Counted from the stretch's first letter, positions 1 to 7,077 are shown. The stretch: 8,739 nucleotides of DNA from Rickettsiales bacterium (GCA_947508155.1 CANNRM010000014.1:1-8739); one strand, 5' to 3'. Program-made: numbers and translations. The notes: generated by a model not told the origin, from the letters alone.

Positions 1-745
1 ACAAACATTATTCTCTAGTCTACCAAGAGTGACTATTATCTCCAATGCCACTTATTCTGGCCCTGCATTTTCTATCAATAATGTAATGCAATTAATCCAA
101 GGGGAATATGTGCATTTTGTATTTGGTGGACATGTTTTAGATCCGCTTTCTACCACCAAATTAATGGATGGATGTATAGCTCTTGGCACAGAGCTAGCGT
201 TTGGGCTTTGTGGTTCGATAGATGCACTTGGTAATAAATATAAAAACAACTCATCTACTGGTGATACAGTTTTAATTGAAGTGCCCATTAAGGCTGTGCT
301 GGATAATAAAATTGCAGATATCCGTACTATAGGATATTCGGGCACGCTTATTGCGGCTAGATTGTTGCAGAAAATCGCTGGTACTGATATATCAATTTTT
401 CTGCATAATATGTCATTAGCTTTGAGGGCTGGGAAATATAGTAAATTTGCTGCAGTAAAAGAAACACTTTATTACGCATCAGAAGAATCAGAAAAGCTTT
501 ATGATAAGAAGTTTGAGGAATATGATAATTTGTGTGCCATATCGAATTTTATAGAGGCTCATCCGGAGATAGCTGAATGCTATAAGCCGGAGATTTATAA
601 GGCGCTTTGGTCGATTTTGTGGAGAGTGGATAAATATAATATTAGGACGTTACCGAGATATGTGTTGTCGAGATATTTGAGCAAGAATTTGGCGCTTGGG
701 GATCTTGTCAAATTATATCGGGAATATGTTGATAAGCTGGGATAA
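1..745 (+). CDS. Hypothetical protein, 5'-truncated by the window edge
   Basis: The reading frame is open from base 2 to the TAA at 743-745 with no stop before it. The first possible start, a GTG at 29, has no ribosome binding site, so the gene very probably begins upstream of the window. About 247 codons are visible. I do not recognise the family. The N-terminal half is glycine-rich and mixed hydrophobic (VHFVFGGHVLDP, AFGLCGSIDALG, RTIGYSGTLIAARLLQ). The C-terminal half is charged and probably helical (EESEKLYDKKFEEYDN, KPEIYKALWSILWRVDKYN, ending KLYREYVDKLG). No signal peptide or clear membrane span is visible in the part seen. It converges on the TauE-like gene, with the long inverted repeat at 783-918 between them. 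It is confidently a coding region because of its length and protein-like composition, but no function can be given. Confidence 0.7.
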   Translation, partial: QTLFSSLPRVTIISNATYSGPAFSINNVMQLIQGEYVHFVFGGHVLDPLSTTKLMDGCIALGTELAFGLCGSIDALGNKYKNNSSTGDTVLIEVPIKAVLDNKIADIRTIGYSGTLIAARLLQKIAGTDISIFLHNMSLALRAGKYSKFAAVKETLYYASEESEKLYDKKFEEYDNLCAISNFIEAHPEIAECYKPEIYKALWSILWRVDKYNIRTLPRYVLSRYLSKNLALGDLVKLYREYVDKLG

Positions 746-782
746 AGTTATATTGCACCATTATACGAAACTTCAGTTGTAT

Positions 783-918
783 CGTCATTGCGAGGAGGGC
801 TTTAGCTCGACGTGGCAATCTCTCTTTTTTAAAATATTAGGCATGATACAGCTAATCAGCAGGTTTTATAGTAGAAGTGAGATTGCCACGTCGAGCTAAA
901 GCCCTCCTCGCAATGACG
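783..918. repeat. Perfect 40-bp inverted repeat with 56-nt spacer (palindromic repeat element)
   Basis: Bases 783-822 (starting CGTCATTGCGAGGAGGGC) are the exact reverse complement of 879-918. The spacer, 823-878, is AT-rich and has a T6 run at 825-830. As RNA this would form a very stable 40-bp stem. It lies between the convergent genes ending at 745 and 958, so it could stop or protect transcripts from both sides, although no U-tract follows either outer arm. The CGTCATTGCGAGG...GTGGCAATCTC type of sequence resembles dispersed intergenic repeats I recall from Rickettsia-like genomes; that resemblance is from memory, not from a search. The arms being identical at all 40 positions suggests recent insertion or gene conversion. 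Confidence 0.9.
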
Positions 919-957
919 TTCCAGGCGTGGTGAATGGATACGGGATAAATTGTCGTT

Positions 958-1704
958 TTATAGCAGTCCATCTATTCCTGTGTATATCAATTTTCCAGAT
1001 AGAAAAACTACAAGCGTAACCATAATCTGTGTGAATAATTTCTGTGGTATAAAATCAAGAATTTTAGTGCCTACAAAAGTTCCCAAATAAGTGCATATAA
1101 TAGCACCTGATAATAGTAATATCCATGGCAATATCACAAATCCGAGGGAGATAAATACAGATAATTTTGCAAAATGAATAACCGTTTGCAATGTTGCTTG
1201 CGTGCTAACCATTGCCTTTTTTTCAAGGTTTTCAGATAATAACAATGACCCTACCAACGCGCCAATTGCACCTACTAACAAACCCAATGAACATGCCAAA
1301 AACCCTATCAAAATCCATTTGCCAGGAAAATGAAAATTAGCCTTAAATTTAGGTGCGATAGTGATGAGTAGAATGAATGTGCCAAGTACTAAATTCGCAG
1401 CATTTTGTGGTATTGGTACCATGTAAAAATACCCTGCAATGCCACCTAGAATAGTGCCAATAATAGAATTTTTGGTAATTTGCCAATTGATATAAGGACG
1501 TAAAAACCATCCACGACTCATATTACTTCCGAGTTGTATTATGGCATGTAATGGGATTAACACTTCAAGCTTGAGAAATTGTGCCATTACGGCGAGCAAC
1601 ATCGCGCCCCCCATAAAACCAGCTACTGCCGATACTATAGATGTAGTGAATGCAGCAAAATATATGATCCAAAAATAATTTTCAAAGATGTAGGGTTCTA
1701 TCAT
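958..1704 (-). CDS. TauE/SafE-family membrane transporter (sulfite exporter-like)
   Basis: This encodes a polytopic inner-membrane protein of 248 residues from the ATG at 1704, a normal length for the TauE/SafE (DUF81) family. Members are thought to move sulfite, sulfonates or other small organic anions, but the substrate here is unknown. Family marks are visible in two pseudo-symmetric halves: GFMGGAMLL (29-37) with HAIIQLGSNMSR (53-64), and GLLVGAIGALVGSLLL (141-156) with ATLQTVIHFAKL (170-181). About seven to eight hydrophobic spans cover the protein. The same frame is open to a TTG at 1758 (266 residues), but that adds a hydrophilic stretch with no ribosome binding site. A candidate promoter (1720-1748) lies inside that stretch, so I prefer the ATG. 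The ATG also lacks a clear Shine-Dalgarno, so the start is uncertain. The gene is divergent from the ABC importer operon and appears monocistronic. Confidence 0.85.
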   Translation of the reverse strand: MIEPYIFENYFWIIYFAAFTTSIVSAVAGFMGGAMLLAVMAQFLKLEVLIPLHAIIQLGSNMSRGWFLRPYINWQITKNSIIGTILGGIAGYFYMVPIPQNAANLVLGTFILLITIAPKFKANFHFPGKWILIGFLACSLGLLVGAIGALVGSLLLSENLEKKAMVSTQATLQTVIHFAKLSVFISLGFVILPWILLLSGAIICTYLGTFVGTKILDFIPQKLFTQIMVTLVVFLSGKLIYTGIDGLL

Positions 1705-1719
1705 GTAATGCTTGAAATG

Positions 1720-1748
1720 AGTATAATAATTTTTACCATCTTCAACAA
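1720..1748 (-). promoter_or_regulatory. Candidate sigma70 promoter for the TauE-like gene
   Basis: Reading the minus strand, TTGTTG (1748-1743) is followed by exactly 17 nt and then TATACT (1725-1720). Transcription would start near 1713 and leave a leader of only about 9 nt before the ATG at 1704. If real, this excludes the longer TTG start at 1758. The call rests on pattern matching only. Confidence 0.4.
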
Positions 1749-1750
1749 GC

Positions 1751-1796
1751 TGAGTCAATGCAAGAAAATATCAAAATCAAGGAATTTCTTGACTCA
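1751..1796. promoter_or_regulatory. Inverted repeats between divergent promoters (possible operator)
   Basis: TGAGTCAA at 1751-1758 is perfectly mirrored by TTGACTCA at 1789-1796. A second, offset pair sits inside it: CAAGAAA at 1761-1767 and TTTCTTG at 1785-1791. The outer right arm contains the -35 box of the rightward promoter. Inverted repeats placed between two divergent promoters are a usual layout for a regulator site, but the 30-nt separation of the outer arms is long and chance is possible in AT-rich DNA. No regulator gene is in the window. Confidence 0.3.
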
Positions 1797-1817
1797 TAAA
1801 AATACTTATGATAGAAT
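1789..1817 (+). promoter_or_regulatory. Strong sigma70-type promoter upstream of the ABC importer operon
   Basis: TTGACT (1789-1794), a 17-nt spacer and TAGAAT (1812-1817) give the best consensus promoter in the window (5/6 in each box, ideal spacing). Transcription should start near 1824, about 140 nt before the ATG of the binding protein at 1965. The leader is therefore long and contains the short reading frame at 1829-1906. No other gene lies between, so this is the likely promoter of the importer operon. Confidence 0.6.
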
Positions 1818-1828
1818 GCGGCTGTAAT

Positions 1829-1906
1829 ATGCGATTAATTAAATATCTAATCATGCGTAATTTATCTTTTAAAATTAAAAATATTCTCACTCGTTGGCGT
1901 GACTAA
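1829..1906 (+). CDS. Possible 25-codon leader peptide upstream of the ABC importer
   Basis: An ATG at 1829 opens a 25-codon frame ending at TAA 1904-1906. It begins MRLIKYLIM, ends ILTRWRD, and is strongly basic. It starts only about 5 nt after the predicted transcription start of the promoter at 1789-1817, so it would be translated leaderless; there is no Shine-Dalgarno. It has a single Trp codon (TGG, flanked by two CGT Arg codons) close to its stop. That is suggestive upstream of an aromatic amino acid-type transporter. However, no attenuator hairpin with a U-tract is visible in 1907-1964, and a frame this short can occur by chance. Treat as a weak candidate. Confidence 0.2.
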   Translation: MRLIKYLIMRNLSFKIKNILTRWRD

Positions 1907-1964
1907 TTTAGTTTAGTTCTATCGTTTTAAGTTATTTATATTTTTATTTTACAAGGTAATCATT

Positions 1965-2885
1965 ATGAACATTTTCAAGAATTTACTCTCAACTCTATTA
2001 TTTATCCTATCTCTTTCTACATTTTCTGCTTATGCGGATACAAAAATTGGTATTGTAGTACCTCTGGAGCATGAAGCAATGAACCAGATAGTACAAGGGA
2101 TCAAAGAAGCATTATCAGGCGAAAAAGTAGAAATCGACGTCAAAAATGCTCACGGCGATCTTAATATGATGTCTACTATCTTGAAGCAAATGAATGATCA
2201 AGATTTTGACATTATCATCCCAATAGCAACTTCTACAAGTCAAATGGCTATTTCACAGATTAAAAACAAAACAATAATCTGTACAGCAGCGAATATCACT
2301 CCTACTATTGGCTCTAAAATTACGGGTGTAAATGACGAGGCGGTAGCTACGTCCGCATTAAGCTTTTTTCCTTCTATCAAAAAACTAGCTGTGATTTATA
2401 GCGCTAGTGAAAAAATCGCCCCTGAAGTTGATGAGCTCAAAGAATATGCTACTAAACATGGATTGGATTTGCATTTAGTAATGGTTCAGTCTCTTGCAGA
2501 GCTACCTATAGCTATACGCAACATACCTTCTGATGCGGAGGCCATTTTTGTGCTTAAAGATAGTTTGATTGTAAGCGGAATCAATATTTTAATACAAGAA
2601 GCAGTATCAAGACATATTCCGGTTATTACCTGTGATGAAGGGTCTATAGTAAAAGGCGCTACAATGGCAATAGGAGTGAGAGAAAAAGATATTGGGATAA
2701 AGTCTGGTTTAATAGCAAAGGAGATTATTCATGGAAAAGATCCTAGCGCTATTCCTTATACAAATCTCAAAGATTTAAGTTTATTCATTAATCCAGAAGC
2801 TTTTGTAAAACAAAACATCGTTACAGAAAAAATGATTAATGACATAGCGCTTCCTAAAATAGATTTACATACTAAGGATGAGTAG
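1965..2885 (+). CDS. ABC transporter substrate-binding protein, TrpX-like (ABC_sub_bind family)
   Basis: This is the periplasmic solute receptor of an ABC importer, 306 residues, a typical length. A signal peptide is clear: MNIFKN, a hydrophobic core to about residue 20, and a cleavage site SAYA|DTK after residue 24. There is no lipobox cysteine, so the mature protein is probably soluble in the periplasm. Family features include KIGIVVPLEHEAMNQIVQGIK at the start of the mature chain, IPIATSTSQMA (85-95), ITGVND (119-124) and IPVITCDEGSIVKGA (218-232), the pattern of the TrpX/PF04392 group. Related systems are annotated as tryptophan or tyrosine importers, so an aromatic amino acid is the best guess, but the ligand cannot be read from sequence. 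AAGGT at 1953-1957 supports the start. It is the first gene of a three-gene operon with the permease and ATPase. Confidence 0.88.
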   Translation: MNIFKNLLSTLLFILSLSTFSAYADTKIGIVVPLEHEAMNQIVQGIKEALSGEKVEIDVKNAHGDLNMMSTILKQMNDQDFDIIIPIATSTSQMAISQIKNKTIICTAANITPTIGSKITGVNDEAVATSALSFFPSIKKLAVIYSASEKIAPEVDELKEYATKHGLDLHLVMVQSLAELPIAIRNIPSDAEAIFVLKDSLIVSGINILIQEAVSRHIPVITCDEGSIVKGATMAIGVREKDIGIKSGLIAKEIIHGKDPSAIPYTNLKDLSLFINPEAFVKQNIVTEKMINDIALPKIDLHTKDE

Positions 2886-2887
2886 TT

Positions 2888-3733
2888 ATGTATATTATAT
2901 TCACAGCTCTTGAGCAATCCTTGATATTTCTTCCTCTAGTACTGGGCATGTATATAAGCTATAGAGTGCTTAATATTACTGATCTTACGGTGGATGGTAC
3001 ATATGTGTTTGGCGCGGCAATATTCGCGCAAACCTTACAATATGGCTTATTTTGTGCTATAATAGCCAGCGTAGCGGCTGGGGCTTTTGTGGGGTCCATT
3101 GTCAGCTATATGCAGCGCAATAATATTGTCAATGCATTGATAGTGGGCGTGTTGGGTAGCTTCATGTTATATTCCGTCAATTTACAAGTACTTGGTAGAC
3201 CGAATATTTCCCTATTGGGTAAGCCAAGTATTTTATCTTATTTTGATTTAAGTCAATGGATAATACCTCTTATAGTAATAGGACTATGCGTGGTCGCGGG
3301 ATTGATATTTTTGCTACAAACCAGGCTCGGCCTAACTTTGCGCGCCTTTGGTCAAGATCAAAAACTCTTAGGTGTGTTAGGAAAATCTATAGAAAGATAT
3401 CGTCTTATTGGGTTATGTATTAGTAATGCATTAGCTGCTTTGACTGGAGCTATAGCTGCTCAGTTCAATGGATTCGCTGATATAAATATGGGACTCGGTG
3501 TGGCGCTTATAGGAATAGGTGCAGTAGTTATTGGCAGACAAATACTCGTGAAGGATGATACTATATTCAATGCTAAAAAAGAAGTAGTAGCGTGTTTTAT
3601 TGGCATATTCTTATATTTCACATGTCTTGGACTATTGCTTCGTATGGGCATTAATCCTATTAATTTGAAGTTAGTGCTCGGATTATTATTATTCCTAACT
3701 TTACGCAAAATTTATAGTGGAGCAAAAAAATGA
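2888..3733 (+). CDS. ABC transporter permease, TrpY-like (branched-chain amino acid permease superfamily)
   Basis: This is the inner-membrane channel subunit of the importer, 281 residues, mostly hydrophobic with about eight or nine spans. The N-terminal block SYRVLNITDLTVDGTYVFGAA (ending at residue 44) carries the DLTVDG signature shared by the TrpY-type members of the BPD_transp_2 (LivH/LivM) superfamily. The cytoplasmic-loop region TRLGLTLRAFGQDQKLLGVLGKSI matches the usual coupling segment that contacts the ATPase. It starts 2 nt after the binding protein's stop; TAAGGA at 2873-2878, inside the upstream gene, is its ribosome binding site. Its TGA overlaps the ATPase start as ATGA, so the subunits are translationally coupled. 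Confidence 0.88.
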   Translation: MYIIFTALEQSLIFLPLVLGMYISYRVLNITDLTVDGTYVFGAAIFAQTLQYGLFCAIIASVAAGAFVGSIVSYMQRNNIVNALIVGVLGSFMLYSVNLQVLGRPNISLLGKPSILSYFDLSQWIIPLIVIGLCVVAGLIFLLQTRLGLTLRAFGQDQKLLGVLGKSIERYRLIGLCISNALAALTGAIAAQFNGFADINMGLGVALIGIGAVVIGRQILVKDDTIFNAKKEVVACFIGIFLYFTCLGLLLRMGINPINLKLVLGLLLFLTLRKIYSGAKK

Positions 3734-4470
3734 AACCACTTTTACAAGCAAATAACATAAGTCTATCGGTTGAAGGGCGTGACACTCCTATATTATATCC
3801 ATTGAACTTGAGTATTTTTTCTGGAGAGTTTGTGGTAATATTAGGTCATAATGGAAGCGGTAAATCCAGCCTAATAAAATTACTAATGGGAGAGAAAACG
3901 CCTACCACAGGAACAATTCATATTGACAATAAACCTCTTGCGAAATTGAGTGTGCAGGAAAAATCACAAAATATTATTACACTCACTCAAAGGCCGGATG
4001 ATAGGTTGTTTATGAACTTATCCTTGGATGAAAATATTAAGCTATGGGAAAATAGATTTCCACAAAATCTGCAACTAGATACTCAAGATGTATTGGAATT
4101 CACAGAAAAAAAGGACAAGTTATTTCGCGCATTGCATCACCCAGCTAGAGTACTTTCTGGAGGAGAAAAACAAAGCTTATTACTAGCATTGGCTTTAGCT
4201 CATCCACCGAGACTTCTGTTCTTGGATGAACATACTAGCAGCCTGGATCCAGCAGCCGCAGAAAGTATTATGGCGCAAACGGCTAACGCCATAAGCGAGC
4301 ATAAAATAACAACTGTAATGGTTACTCATAGGCTTGAAGATGCTGTAAAATATGGTAATAGAATTATTATACTCTATGAAGGGCACGTGACTTATGATAA
4401 AATGAAGACTGCTAATATATCGGAAAAGGAATTGAGGGAGCGGATGGAGGATGTGGGTGCAAGTTTGTAA
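3730..4470 (+). CDS. ABC transporter ATP-binding protein, TrpZ-like
   Basis: This is the cytoplasmic ATPase of the importer, 246 residues, normal length. All nucleotide-binding motifs are present: Walker A GHNGSGKS (39-46), Q-loop Gln87 in TLTQRPDD, signature LSGGEKQ (142-148), Walker B LLFLDE (162-167), D-loop SLD (171-173) and switch His200 in MVTHRLEDA. The TQRPDDRLFMNLSLDENI segment after the Q-loop is typical for partners of TrpY-like permeases. The ATG overlaps the permease stop by 4 nt. The protein is expected to dimerise and power uptake of the ligand caught by the 1965-2885 product. No obvious intrinsic terminator follows; the palindromic repeat at 4503-4593 begins 32 nt downstream of the stop. 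Confidence 0.9.
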   Translation: MKPLLQANNISLSVEGRDTPILYPLNLSIFSGEFVVILGHNGSGKSSLIKLLMGEKTPTTGTIHIDNKPLAKLSVQEKSQNIITLTQRPDDRLFMNLSLDENIKLWENRFPQNLQLDTQDVLEFTEKKDKLFRALHHPARVLSGGEKQSLLLALALAHPPRLLFLDEHTSSLDPAAAESIMAQTANAISEHKITTVMVTHRLEDAVKYGNRIIILYEGHVTYDKMKTANISEKELRERMEDVGASL

Positions 4471-4502
4471 TATATTTGTTCAAAATAAATTTATGATTTT
4501 AT

Positions 4503-4593
4503 CCGTCATACTCGAGCGTTTAGTGCCACAAGAGTAATATTACTCTTTCTTCCCGAGATCCCTGAATTTACTTCGTAAATCCGAGTATGACGG
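4503..4593. repeat. Composite palindromic repeat element with nested palindromes
   Basis: Outer arms CCGTCATACTCG (4503-4514) and CGAGTATGACGG (4582-4593) are perfect inverted copies. Inside are a perfect 18-bp palindrome AAGAGTAATATTACTCTT (4530-4547) and a stem-loop ATTTAC-TTC-GTAAAT (4566-4580). It lies in the 156-nt gap between the importer ATPase and the ABC exporter. The 4564-4585 core recurs at 7089-7110, which marks this as a dispersed repeat. The 18-bp palindrome is followed by TCTTCCC, so it could act as a weak terminator for the importer operon, but its stem is AT-only at the tip and I would not rely on it. Confidence 0.8.
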
Positions 4594-4626
4594 GAGTAAC
4601 TTATTGTGGCTATATAGGATAGCAAA

Positions 4627-6399
4627 ATGCAAAAACAAATCATAGGATCAAAAGAAACATTGCGGTTCATTTGGAATATTGCAAAGCAATTTCCTCTTGG
4701 CATAAGTATAATGATTTTTGTTGCTATGTATTGGGCTGCAGAGCTTATCATCGAGTCATATCTTCTCAAAATACTTTTAGATAGGGCGTCAGAAGGTGCG
4801 TTGCATGATTTTTGGTATCTAGGAATGCCTGCGATGTTGTGGATCGTGGTGTGTGCGGGGTTTTGCGTAGTATTTAGGCTCTACGATTATTTTGTTTGCA
4901 TCAAAATGATTCCAGATATGCGTAAGCACATAGTGAATGTTGCTATGACAAATCTACTAGCGCAAAGCCATAATTTTTATCAAAATAATTTTGCTGGAAG
5001 TCTTTCAAATAAAACAAAAGATTTGATTGGTAATATACCAGAGCTAATACAGATAATTACAGATAGATTTTTGAGCATATCATTATTAACCATAATGACG
5101 ATGATCATGCTCTGGAATGTGGACGCTGTATTCGGCGCTATAATGCTTATATGGGTAATATTTTTTATGACATTGACAGCTTTAATGTCCAAACAATTGA
5201 TTAGTTTCTCGGACGATTTTTCTGAGAAGGGGTCAATTGTTACTGGTCGTATAGTTGATGCTTTATCCAATATTATGTTGATCAAATTATTTGCGCGCAA
5301 TAAATATGAAAAAAGTGGTATCGAGCATGTTGCGCATGATGCATTAATAGCAGAGCAAAAAGTTGGATGGGTATATTTCTATCTATGGTTTGCACTTGGC
5401 GGTTCTTTTACTATTGTGATGGCTATCGATTTTTATTTTCTCATAACTGGGTATAATGCTGGTACAATTACTGTGGGGGATTTTGCTTTGGTTGTAACAT
5501 TGACTGTAGGTATTGTAGATCGCTTATGGGAGCTCACTCATAATGTTACGCAATTTTCAAAATATTTCGGTCGTATAACTCAAGGACTGAGAGATATATT
5601 AGTTAGTCCAGAAATTCAAGATAATCCTGGCGCGTTAGATCTTGTGGTTTCAAAAGGAACAATAAAATTCCAAAATGTGATGTTCAATTATAAAGGCACC
5701 ACAGCACTTTTCGAAGATAAATCCATCATTATTCCATCTGGTCAAAAAGTTGGCTTAGTAGGATATTCTGGCAGTGGAAAATCTACCTTTGTGAATCTTA
5801 TTTTGCGTATGTATGACATCAATGGCGGCGCCATTCTTATTGATGACCAAAATATTGCTGATGTAACACAGGCTTCACTCAGAGAAAATATCGGTATGAT
5901 CCCTCAAGATCCAACTTTATTCCATCGTACTATAATGGAGAATATTCGTTATGGGAGGATCGATGCTACAGATGATGAAGTTATAGAGGCAGCAAAAAAA
6001 GCACATTCTCATGAATTTATACTAGCATTGCCGTTAGGGTATCAATCTCTTGTAGGAGAGAGGGGTGTAAAGCTTTCTGGCGGTCAAAGACAACGTATAG
6101 CTATAGCGCGTGCAATCTTGAAAAATGCACCTATTCTTATGCTAGATGAAGCAACCTCGCAGTTGGATTCTTTAACAGAAGTAGATATCCAAGATTCACT
6201 ATGGCATTTGATGCAAAATAAAACAACACTTGTTATTGCGCACAGGCTTTCGACGCTGCTTCATATGGATCGAATTATTGTGTTTGATAATGGTAAAATT
6301 ATGGAAGATGGTACCCATAAAGAACTCTTGGCTAGGAATGGATTATATAAAACATTGTGGGATGCACAAGTAGGTGGATTTTTGCCAGAAAAGAGGTAG
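4627..6399 (+). CDS. ABC exporter half-transporter (type-1 TM domain fused to ATPase, MsbA/ABCB-like)
   Basis: This 590-residue protein has an N-terminal membrane domain (about residues 20-310, six probable spans, including 24-40, 68-86, 150-165, 168-187, 250-275 and 284-300) fused to an ATPase domain (about 344-585). ATPase motifs are complete: A-loop Tyr355, Walker A GYSGSGKS (379-386), Q-loop Gln427 in MIPQDPTLF, signature LSGGQ (483-487), Walker B ILMLDE (503-508), D-loop SQLD (511-514) and His539. It should work as a homodimer, or as a heterodimer with a partner not in this window, to move a hydrophobic molecule, lipid or peptide outward. The substrate cannot be read from sequence. There is no peptidase domain, so it is not a bacteriocin-type processing exporter. 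AGGA at 4616-4619, 7 nt before the ATG, supports the start. The deformylase-like gene follows 39 nt later, probably in the same transcript. Confidence 0.92.
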   Translation: MQKQIIGSKETLRFIWNIAKQFPLGISIMIFVAMYWAAELIIESYLLKILLDRASEGALHDFWYLGMPAMLWIVVCAGFCVVFRLYDYFVCIKMIPDMRKHIVNVAMTNLLAQSHNFYQNNFAGSLSNKTKDLIGNIPELIQIITDRFLSISLLTIMTMIMLWNVDAVFGAIMLIWVIFFMTLTALMSKQLISFSDDFSEKGSIVTGRIVDALSNIMLIKLFARNKYEKSGIEHVAHDALIAEQKVGWVYFYLWFALGGSFTIVMAIDFYFLITGYNAGTITVGDFALVVTLTVGIVDRLWELTHNVTQFSKYFGRITQGLRDILVSPEIQDNPGALDLVVSKGTIKFQNVMFNYKGTTALFEDKSIIIPSGQKVGLVGYSGSGKSTFVNLILRMYDINGGAILIDDQNIADVTQASLRENIGMIPQDPTLFHRTIMENIRYGRIDATDDEVIEAAKKAHSHEFILALPLGYQSLVGERGVKLSGGQRQRIAIARAILKNAPILMLDEATSQLDSLTEVDIQDSLWHLMQNKTTLVIAHRLSTLLHMDRIIVFDNGKIMEDGTHKELLARNGLYKTLWDAQVGGFLPEKR

Positions 6400-6438
6400 A
6401 ATGAACTTGGATGCGATAACTTAAACCAGGATCATATC

Positions 6439-7071
6439 ATGTTAAAAACACTCCTTATATTTATCTTTCTAACAATCTCAACAAACGGATATGCCATGCA
6501 AATAGTCACTATAGATCACGACCCAACAAATTGTCTAGCGACACAAGCGGCGCCAATTTCTATCACAAAAGAAGGACTTGCGGATGCTGCAAAAATAGTG
6601 GCGCAAATGAAAGCAACACTCATTCCATTAATGCCAGCAGCGGGTCTTGCGGCGCCTCAAATTGGGATATCAAAACAGATATTTATATTTAGTTGGGATA
6701 GAACTCCTGAGCATTTAGATGTAGCAATTAATCCTAGTTTCAAGCCTATAGGGGATGAAATGATAGAGAGTTGGGAGGCGTGTTTTTCGGCTATGTTAAG
6801 TAGTGGAAAATCTAAAGCCGCATTGCTCAAAAGATACAAAAAAATAGAAGCAACTTATGTCGATTTAGAAGGAAAAATCCATCATAAAATTCTGGAAGAT
6901 TTTGCTGCGAAGCTATTTCAACATGAATATGATCATCTACAAGGCATTGTGAATGTACATAGGAAAGATGCGCAGGTAAAGATGTTCAATTCAAAGGATG
7001 AAATGATTGAATTTATGACTAATGTGAAGAAGAAAGATAGTGTGGGTTATAAGGCTCCTACTGAGGAGTGA
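6439..7071 (+). CDS. def: Peptide deformylase with predicted N-terminal signal peptide
   Basis: Peptide deformylase removes the formyl group from N-formylmethionine using a bound metal. The three family motifs are present: AAGLAAPQ (67-74), EACFS (113-117, usually EGCLS) and QHEYDH (161-166). Metal ligands Cys115, His162 and His166, catalytic Glu163 and Gln74 are therefore retained; the changes are Gly to Ala and Leu to Phe in the second motif. The downstream KRYKKIEATYVDLEGK also fits. The protein is 210 residues, longer than usual because residues 1-19 (MLK, hydrophobic core, TNGYA) look like a Sec signal peptide cut before Met20. AGGA at 6428-6431, 7 nt upstream, supports this start. Met20 is where a normal cytoplasmic deformylase would begin and has only a weak GGA upstream (6487-6489). 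The long form would act in the envelope, which is unusual. It ends with tandem TGA TAA and probably shares a transcript with the exporter. Confidence 0.88.
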   Translation: MLKTLLIFIFLTISTNGYAMQIVTIDHDPTNCLATQAAPISITKEGLADAAKIVAQMKATLIPLMPAAGLAAPQIGISKQIFIFSWDRTPEHLDVAINPSFKPIGDEMIESWEACFSAMLSSGKSKAALLKRYKKIEATYVDLEGKIHHKILEDFAAKLFQHEYDHLQGIVNVHRKDAQVKMFNSKDEMIEFMTNVKKKDSVGYKAPTEE

Positions 7072-7077
7072 TAAAAG

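Noticed and set aside
696..899. A 67-codon plus-strand frame overlapping the end of the first gene
   Set aside because: It runs through the left arm and spacer of the inverted repeat and overlaps a better gene; it has no ribosome binding site or protein-like pattern.
783..918. CRISPR or insertion-sequence interpretation of the long inverted repeat
   Set aside because: Only one pair of inverted arms, no regular direct repeats with spacers, and no transposase frame between or beside them.
1705..1758. An 18-codon N-terminal extension of the TauE-like protein from a TTG at 1758
   Set aside because: No ribosome binding site, hydrophilic sequence before the first membrane span, and a candidate promoter lies inside it. 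It remains possible.
3460..3708. An 82-codon minus-strand frame inside the permease gene
   Set aside because: Antisense shadow of a strongly supported membrane protein gene.
4506..4769. An 87-codon minus-strand frame across the repeat and the exporter start
   Set aside because: It is antisense to the well-supported exporter gene and covers the palindromic repeat; no independent support.
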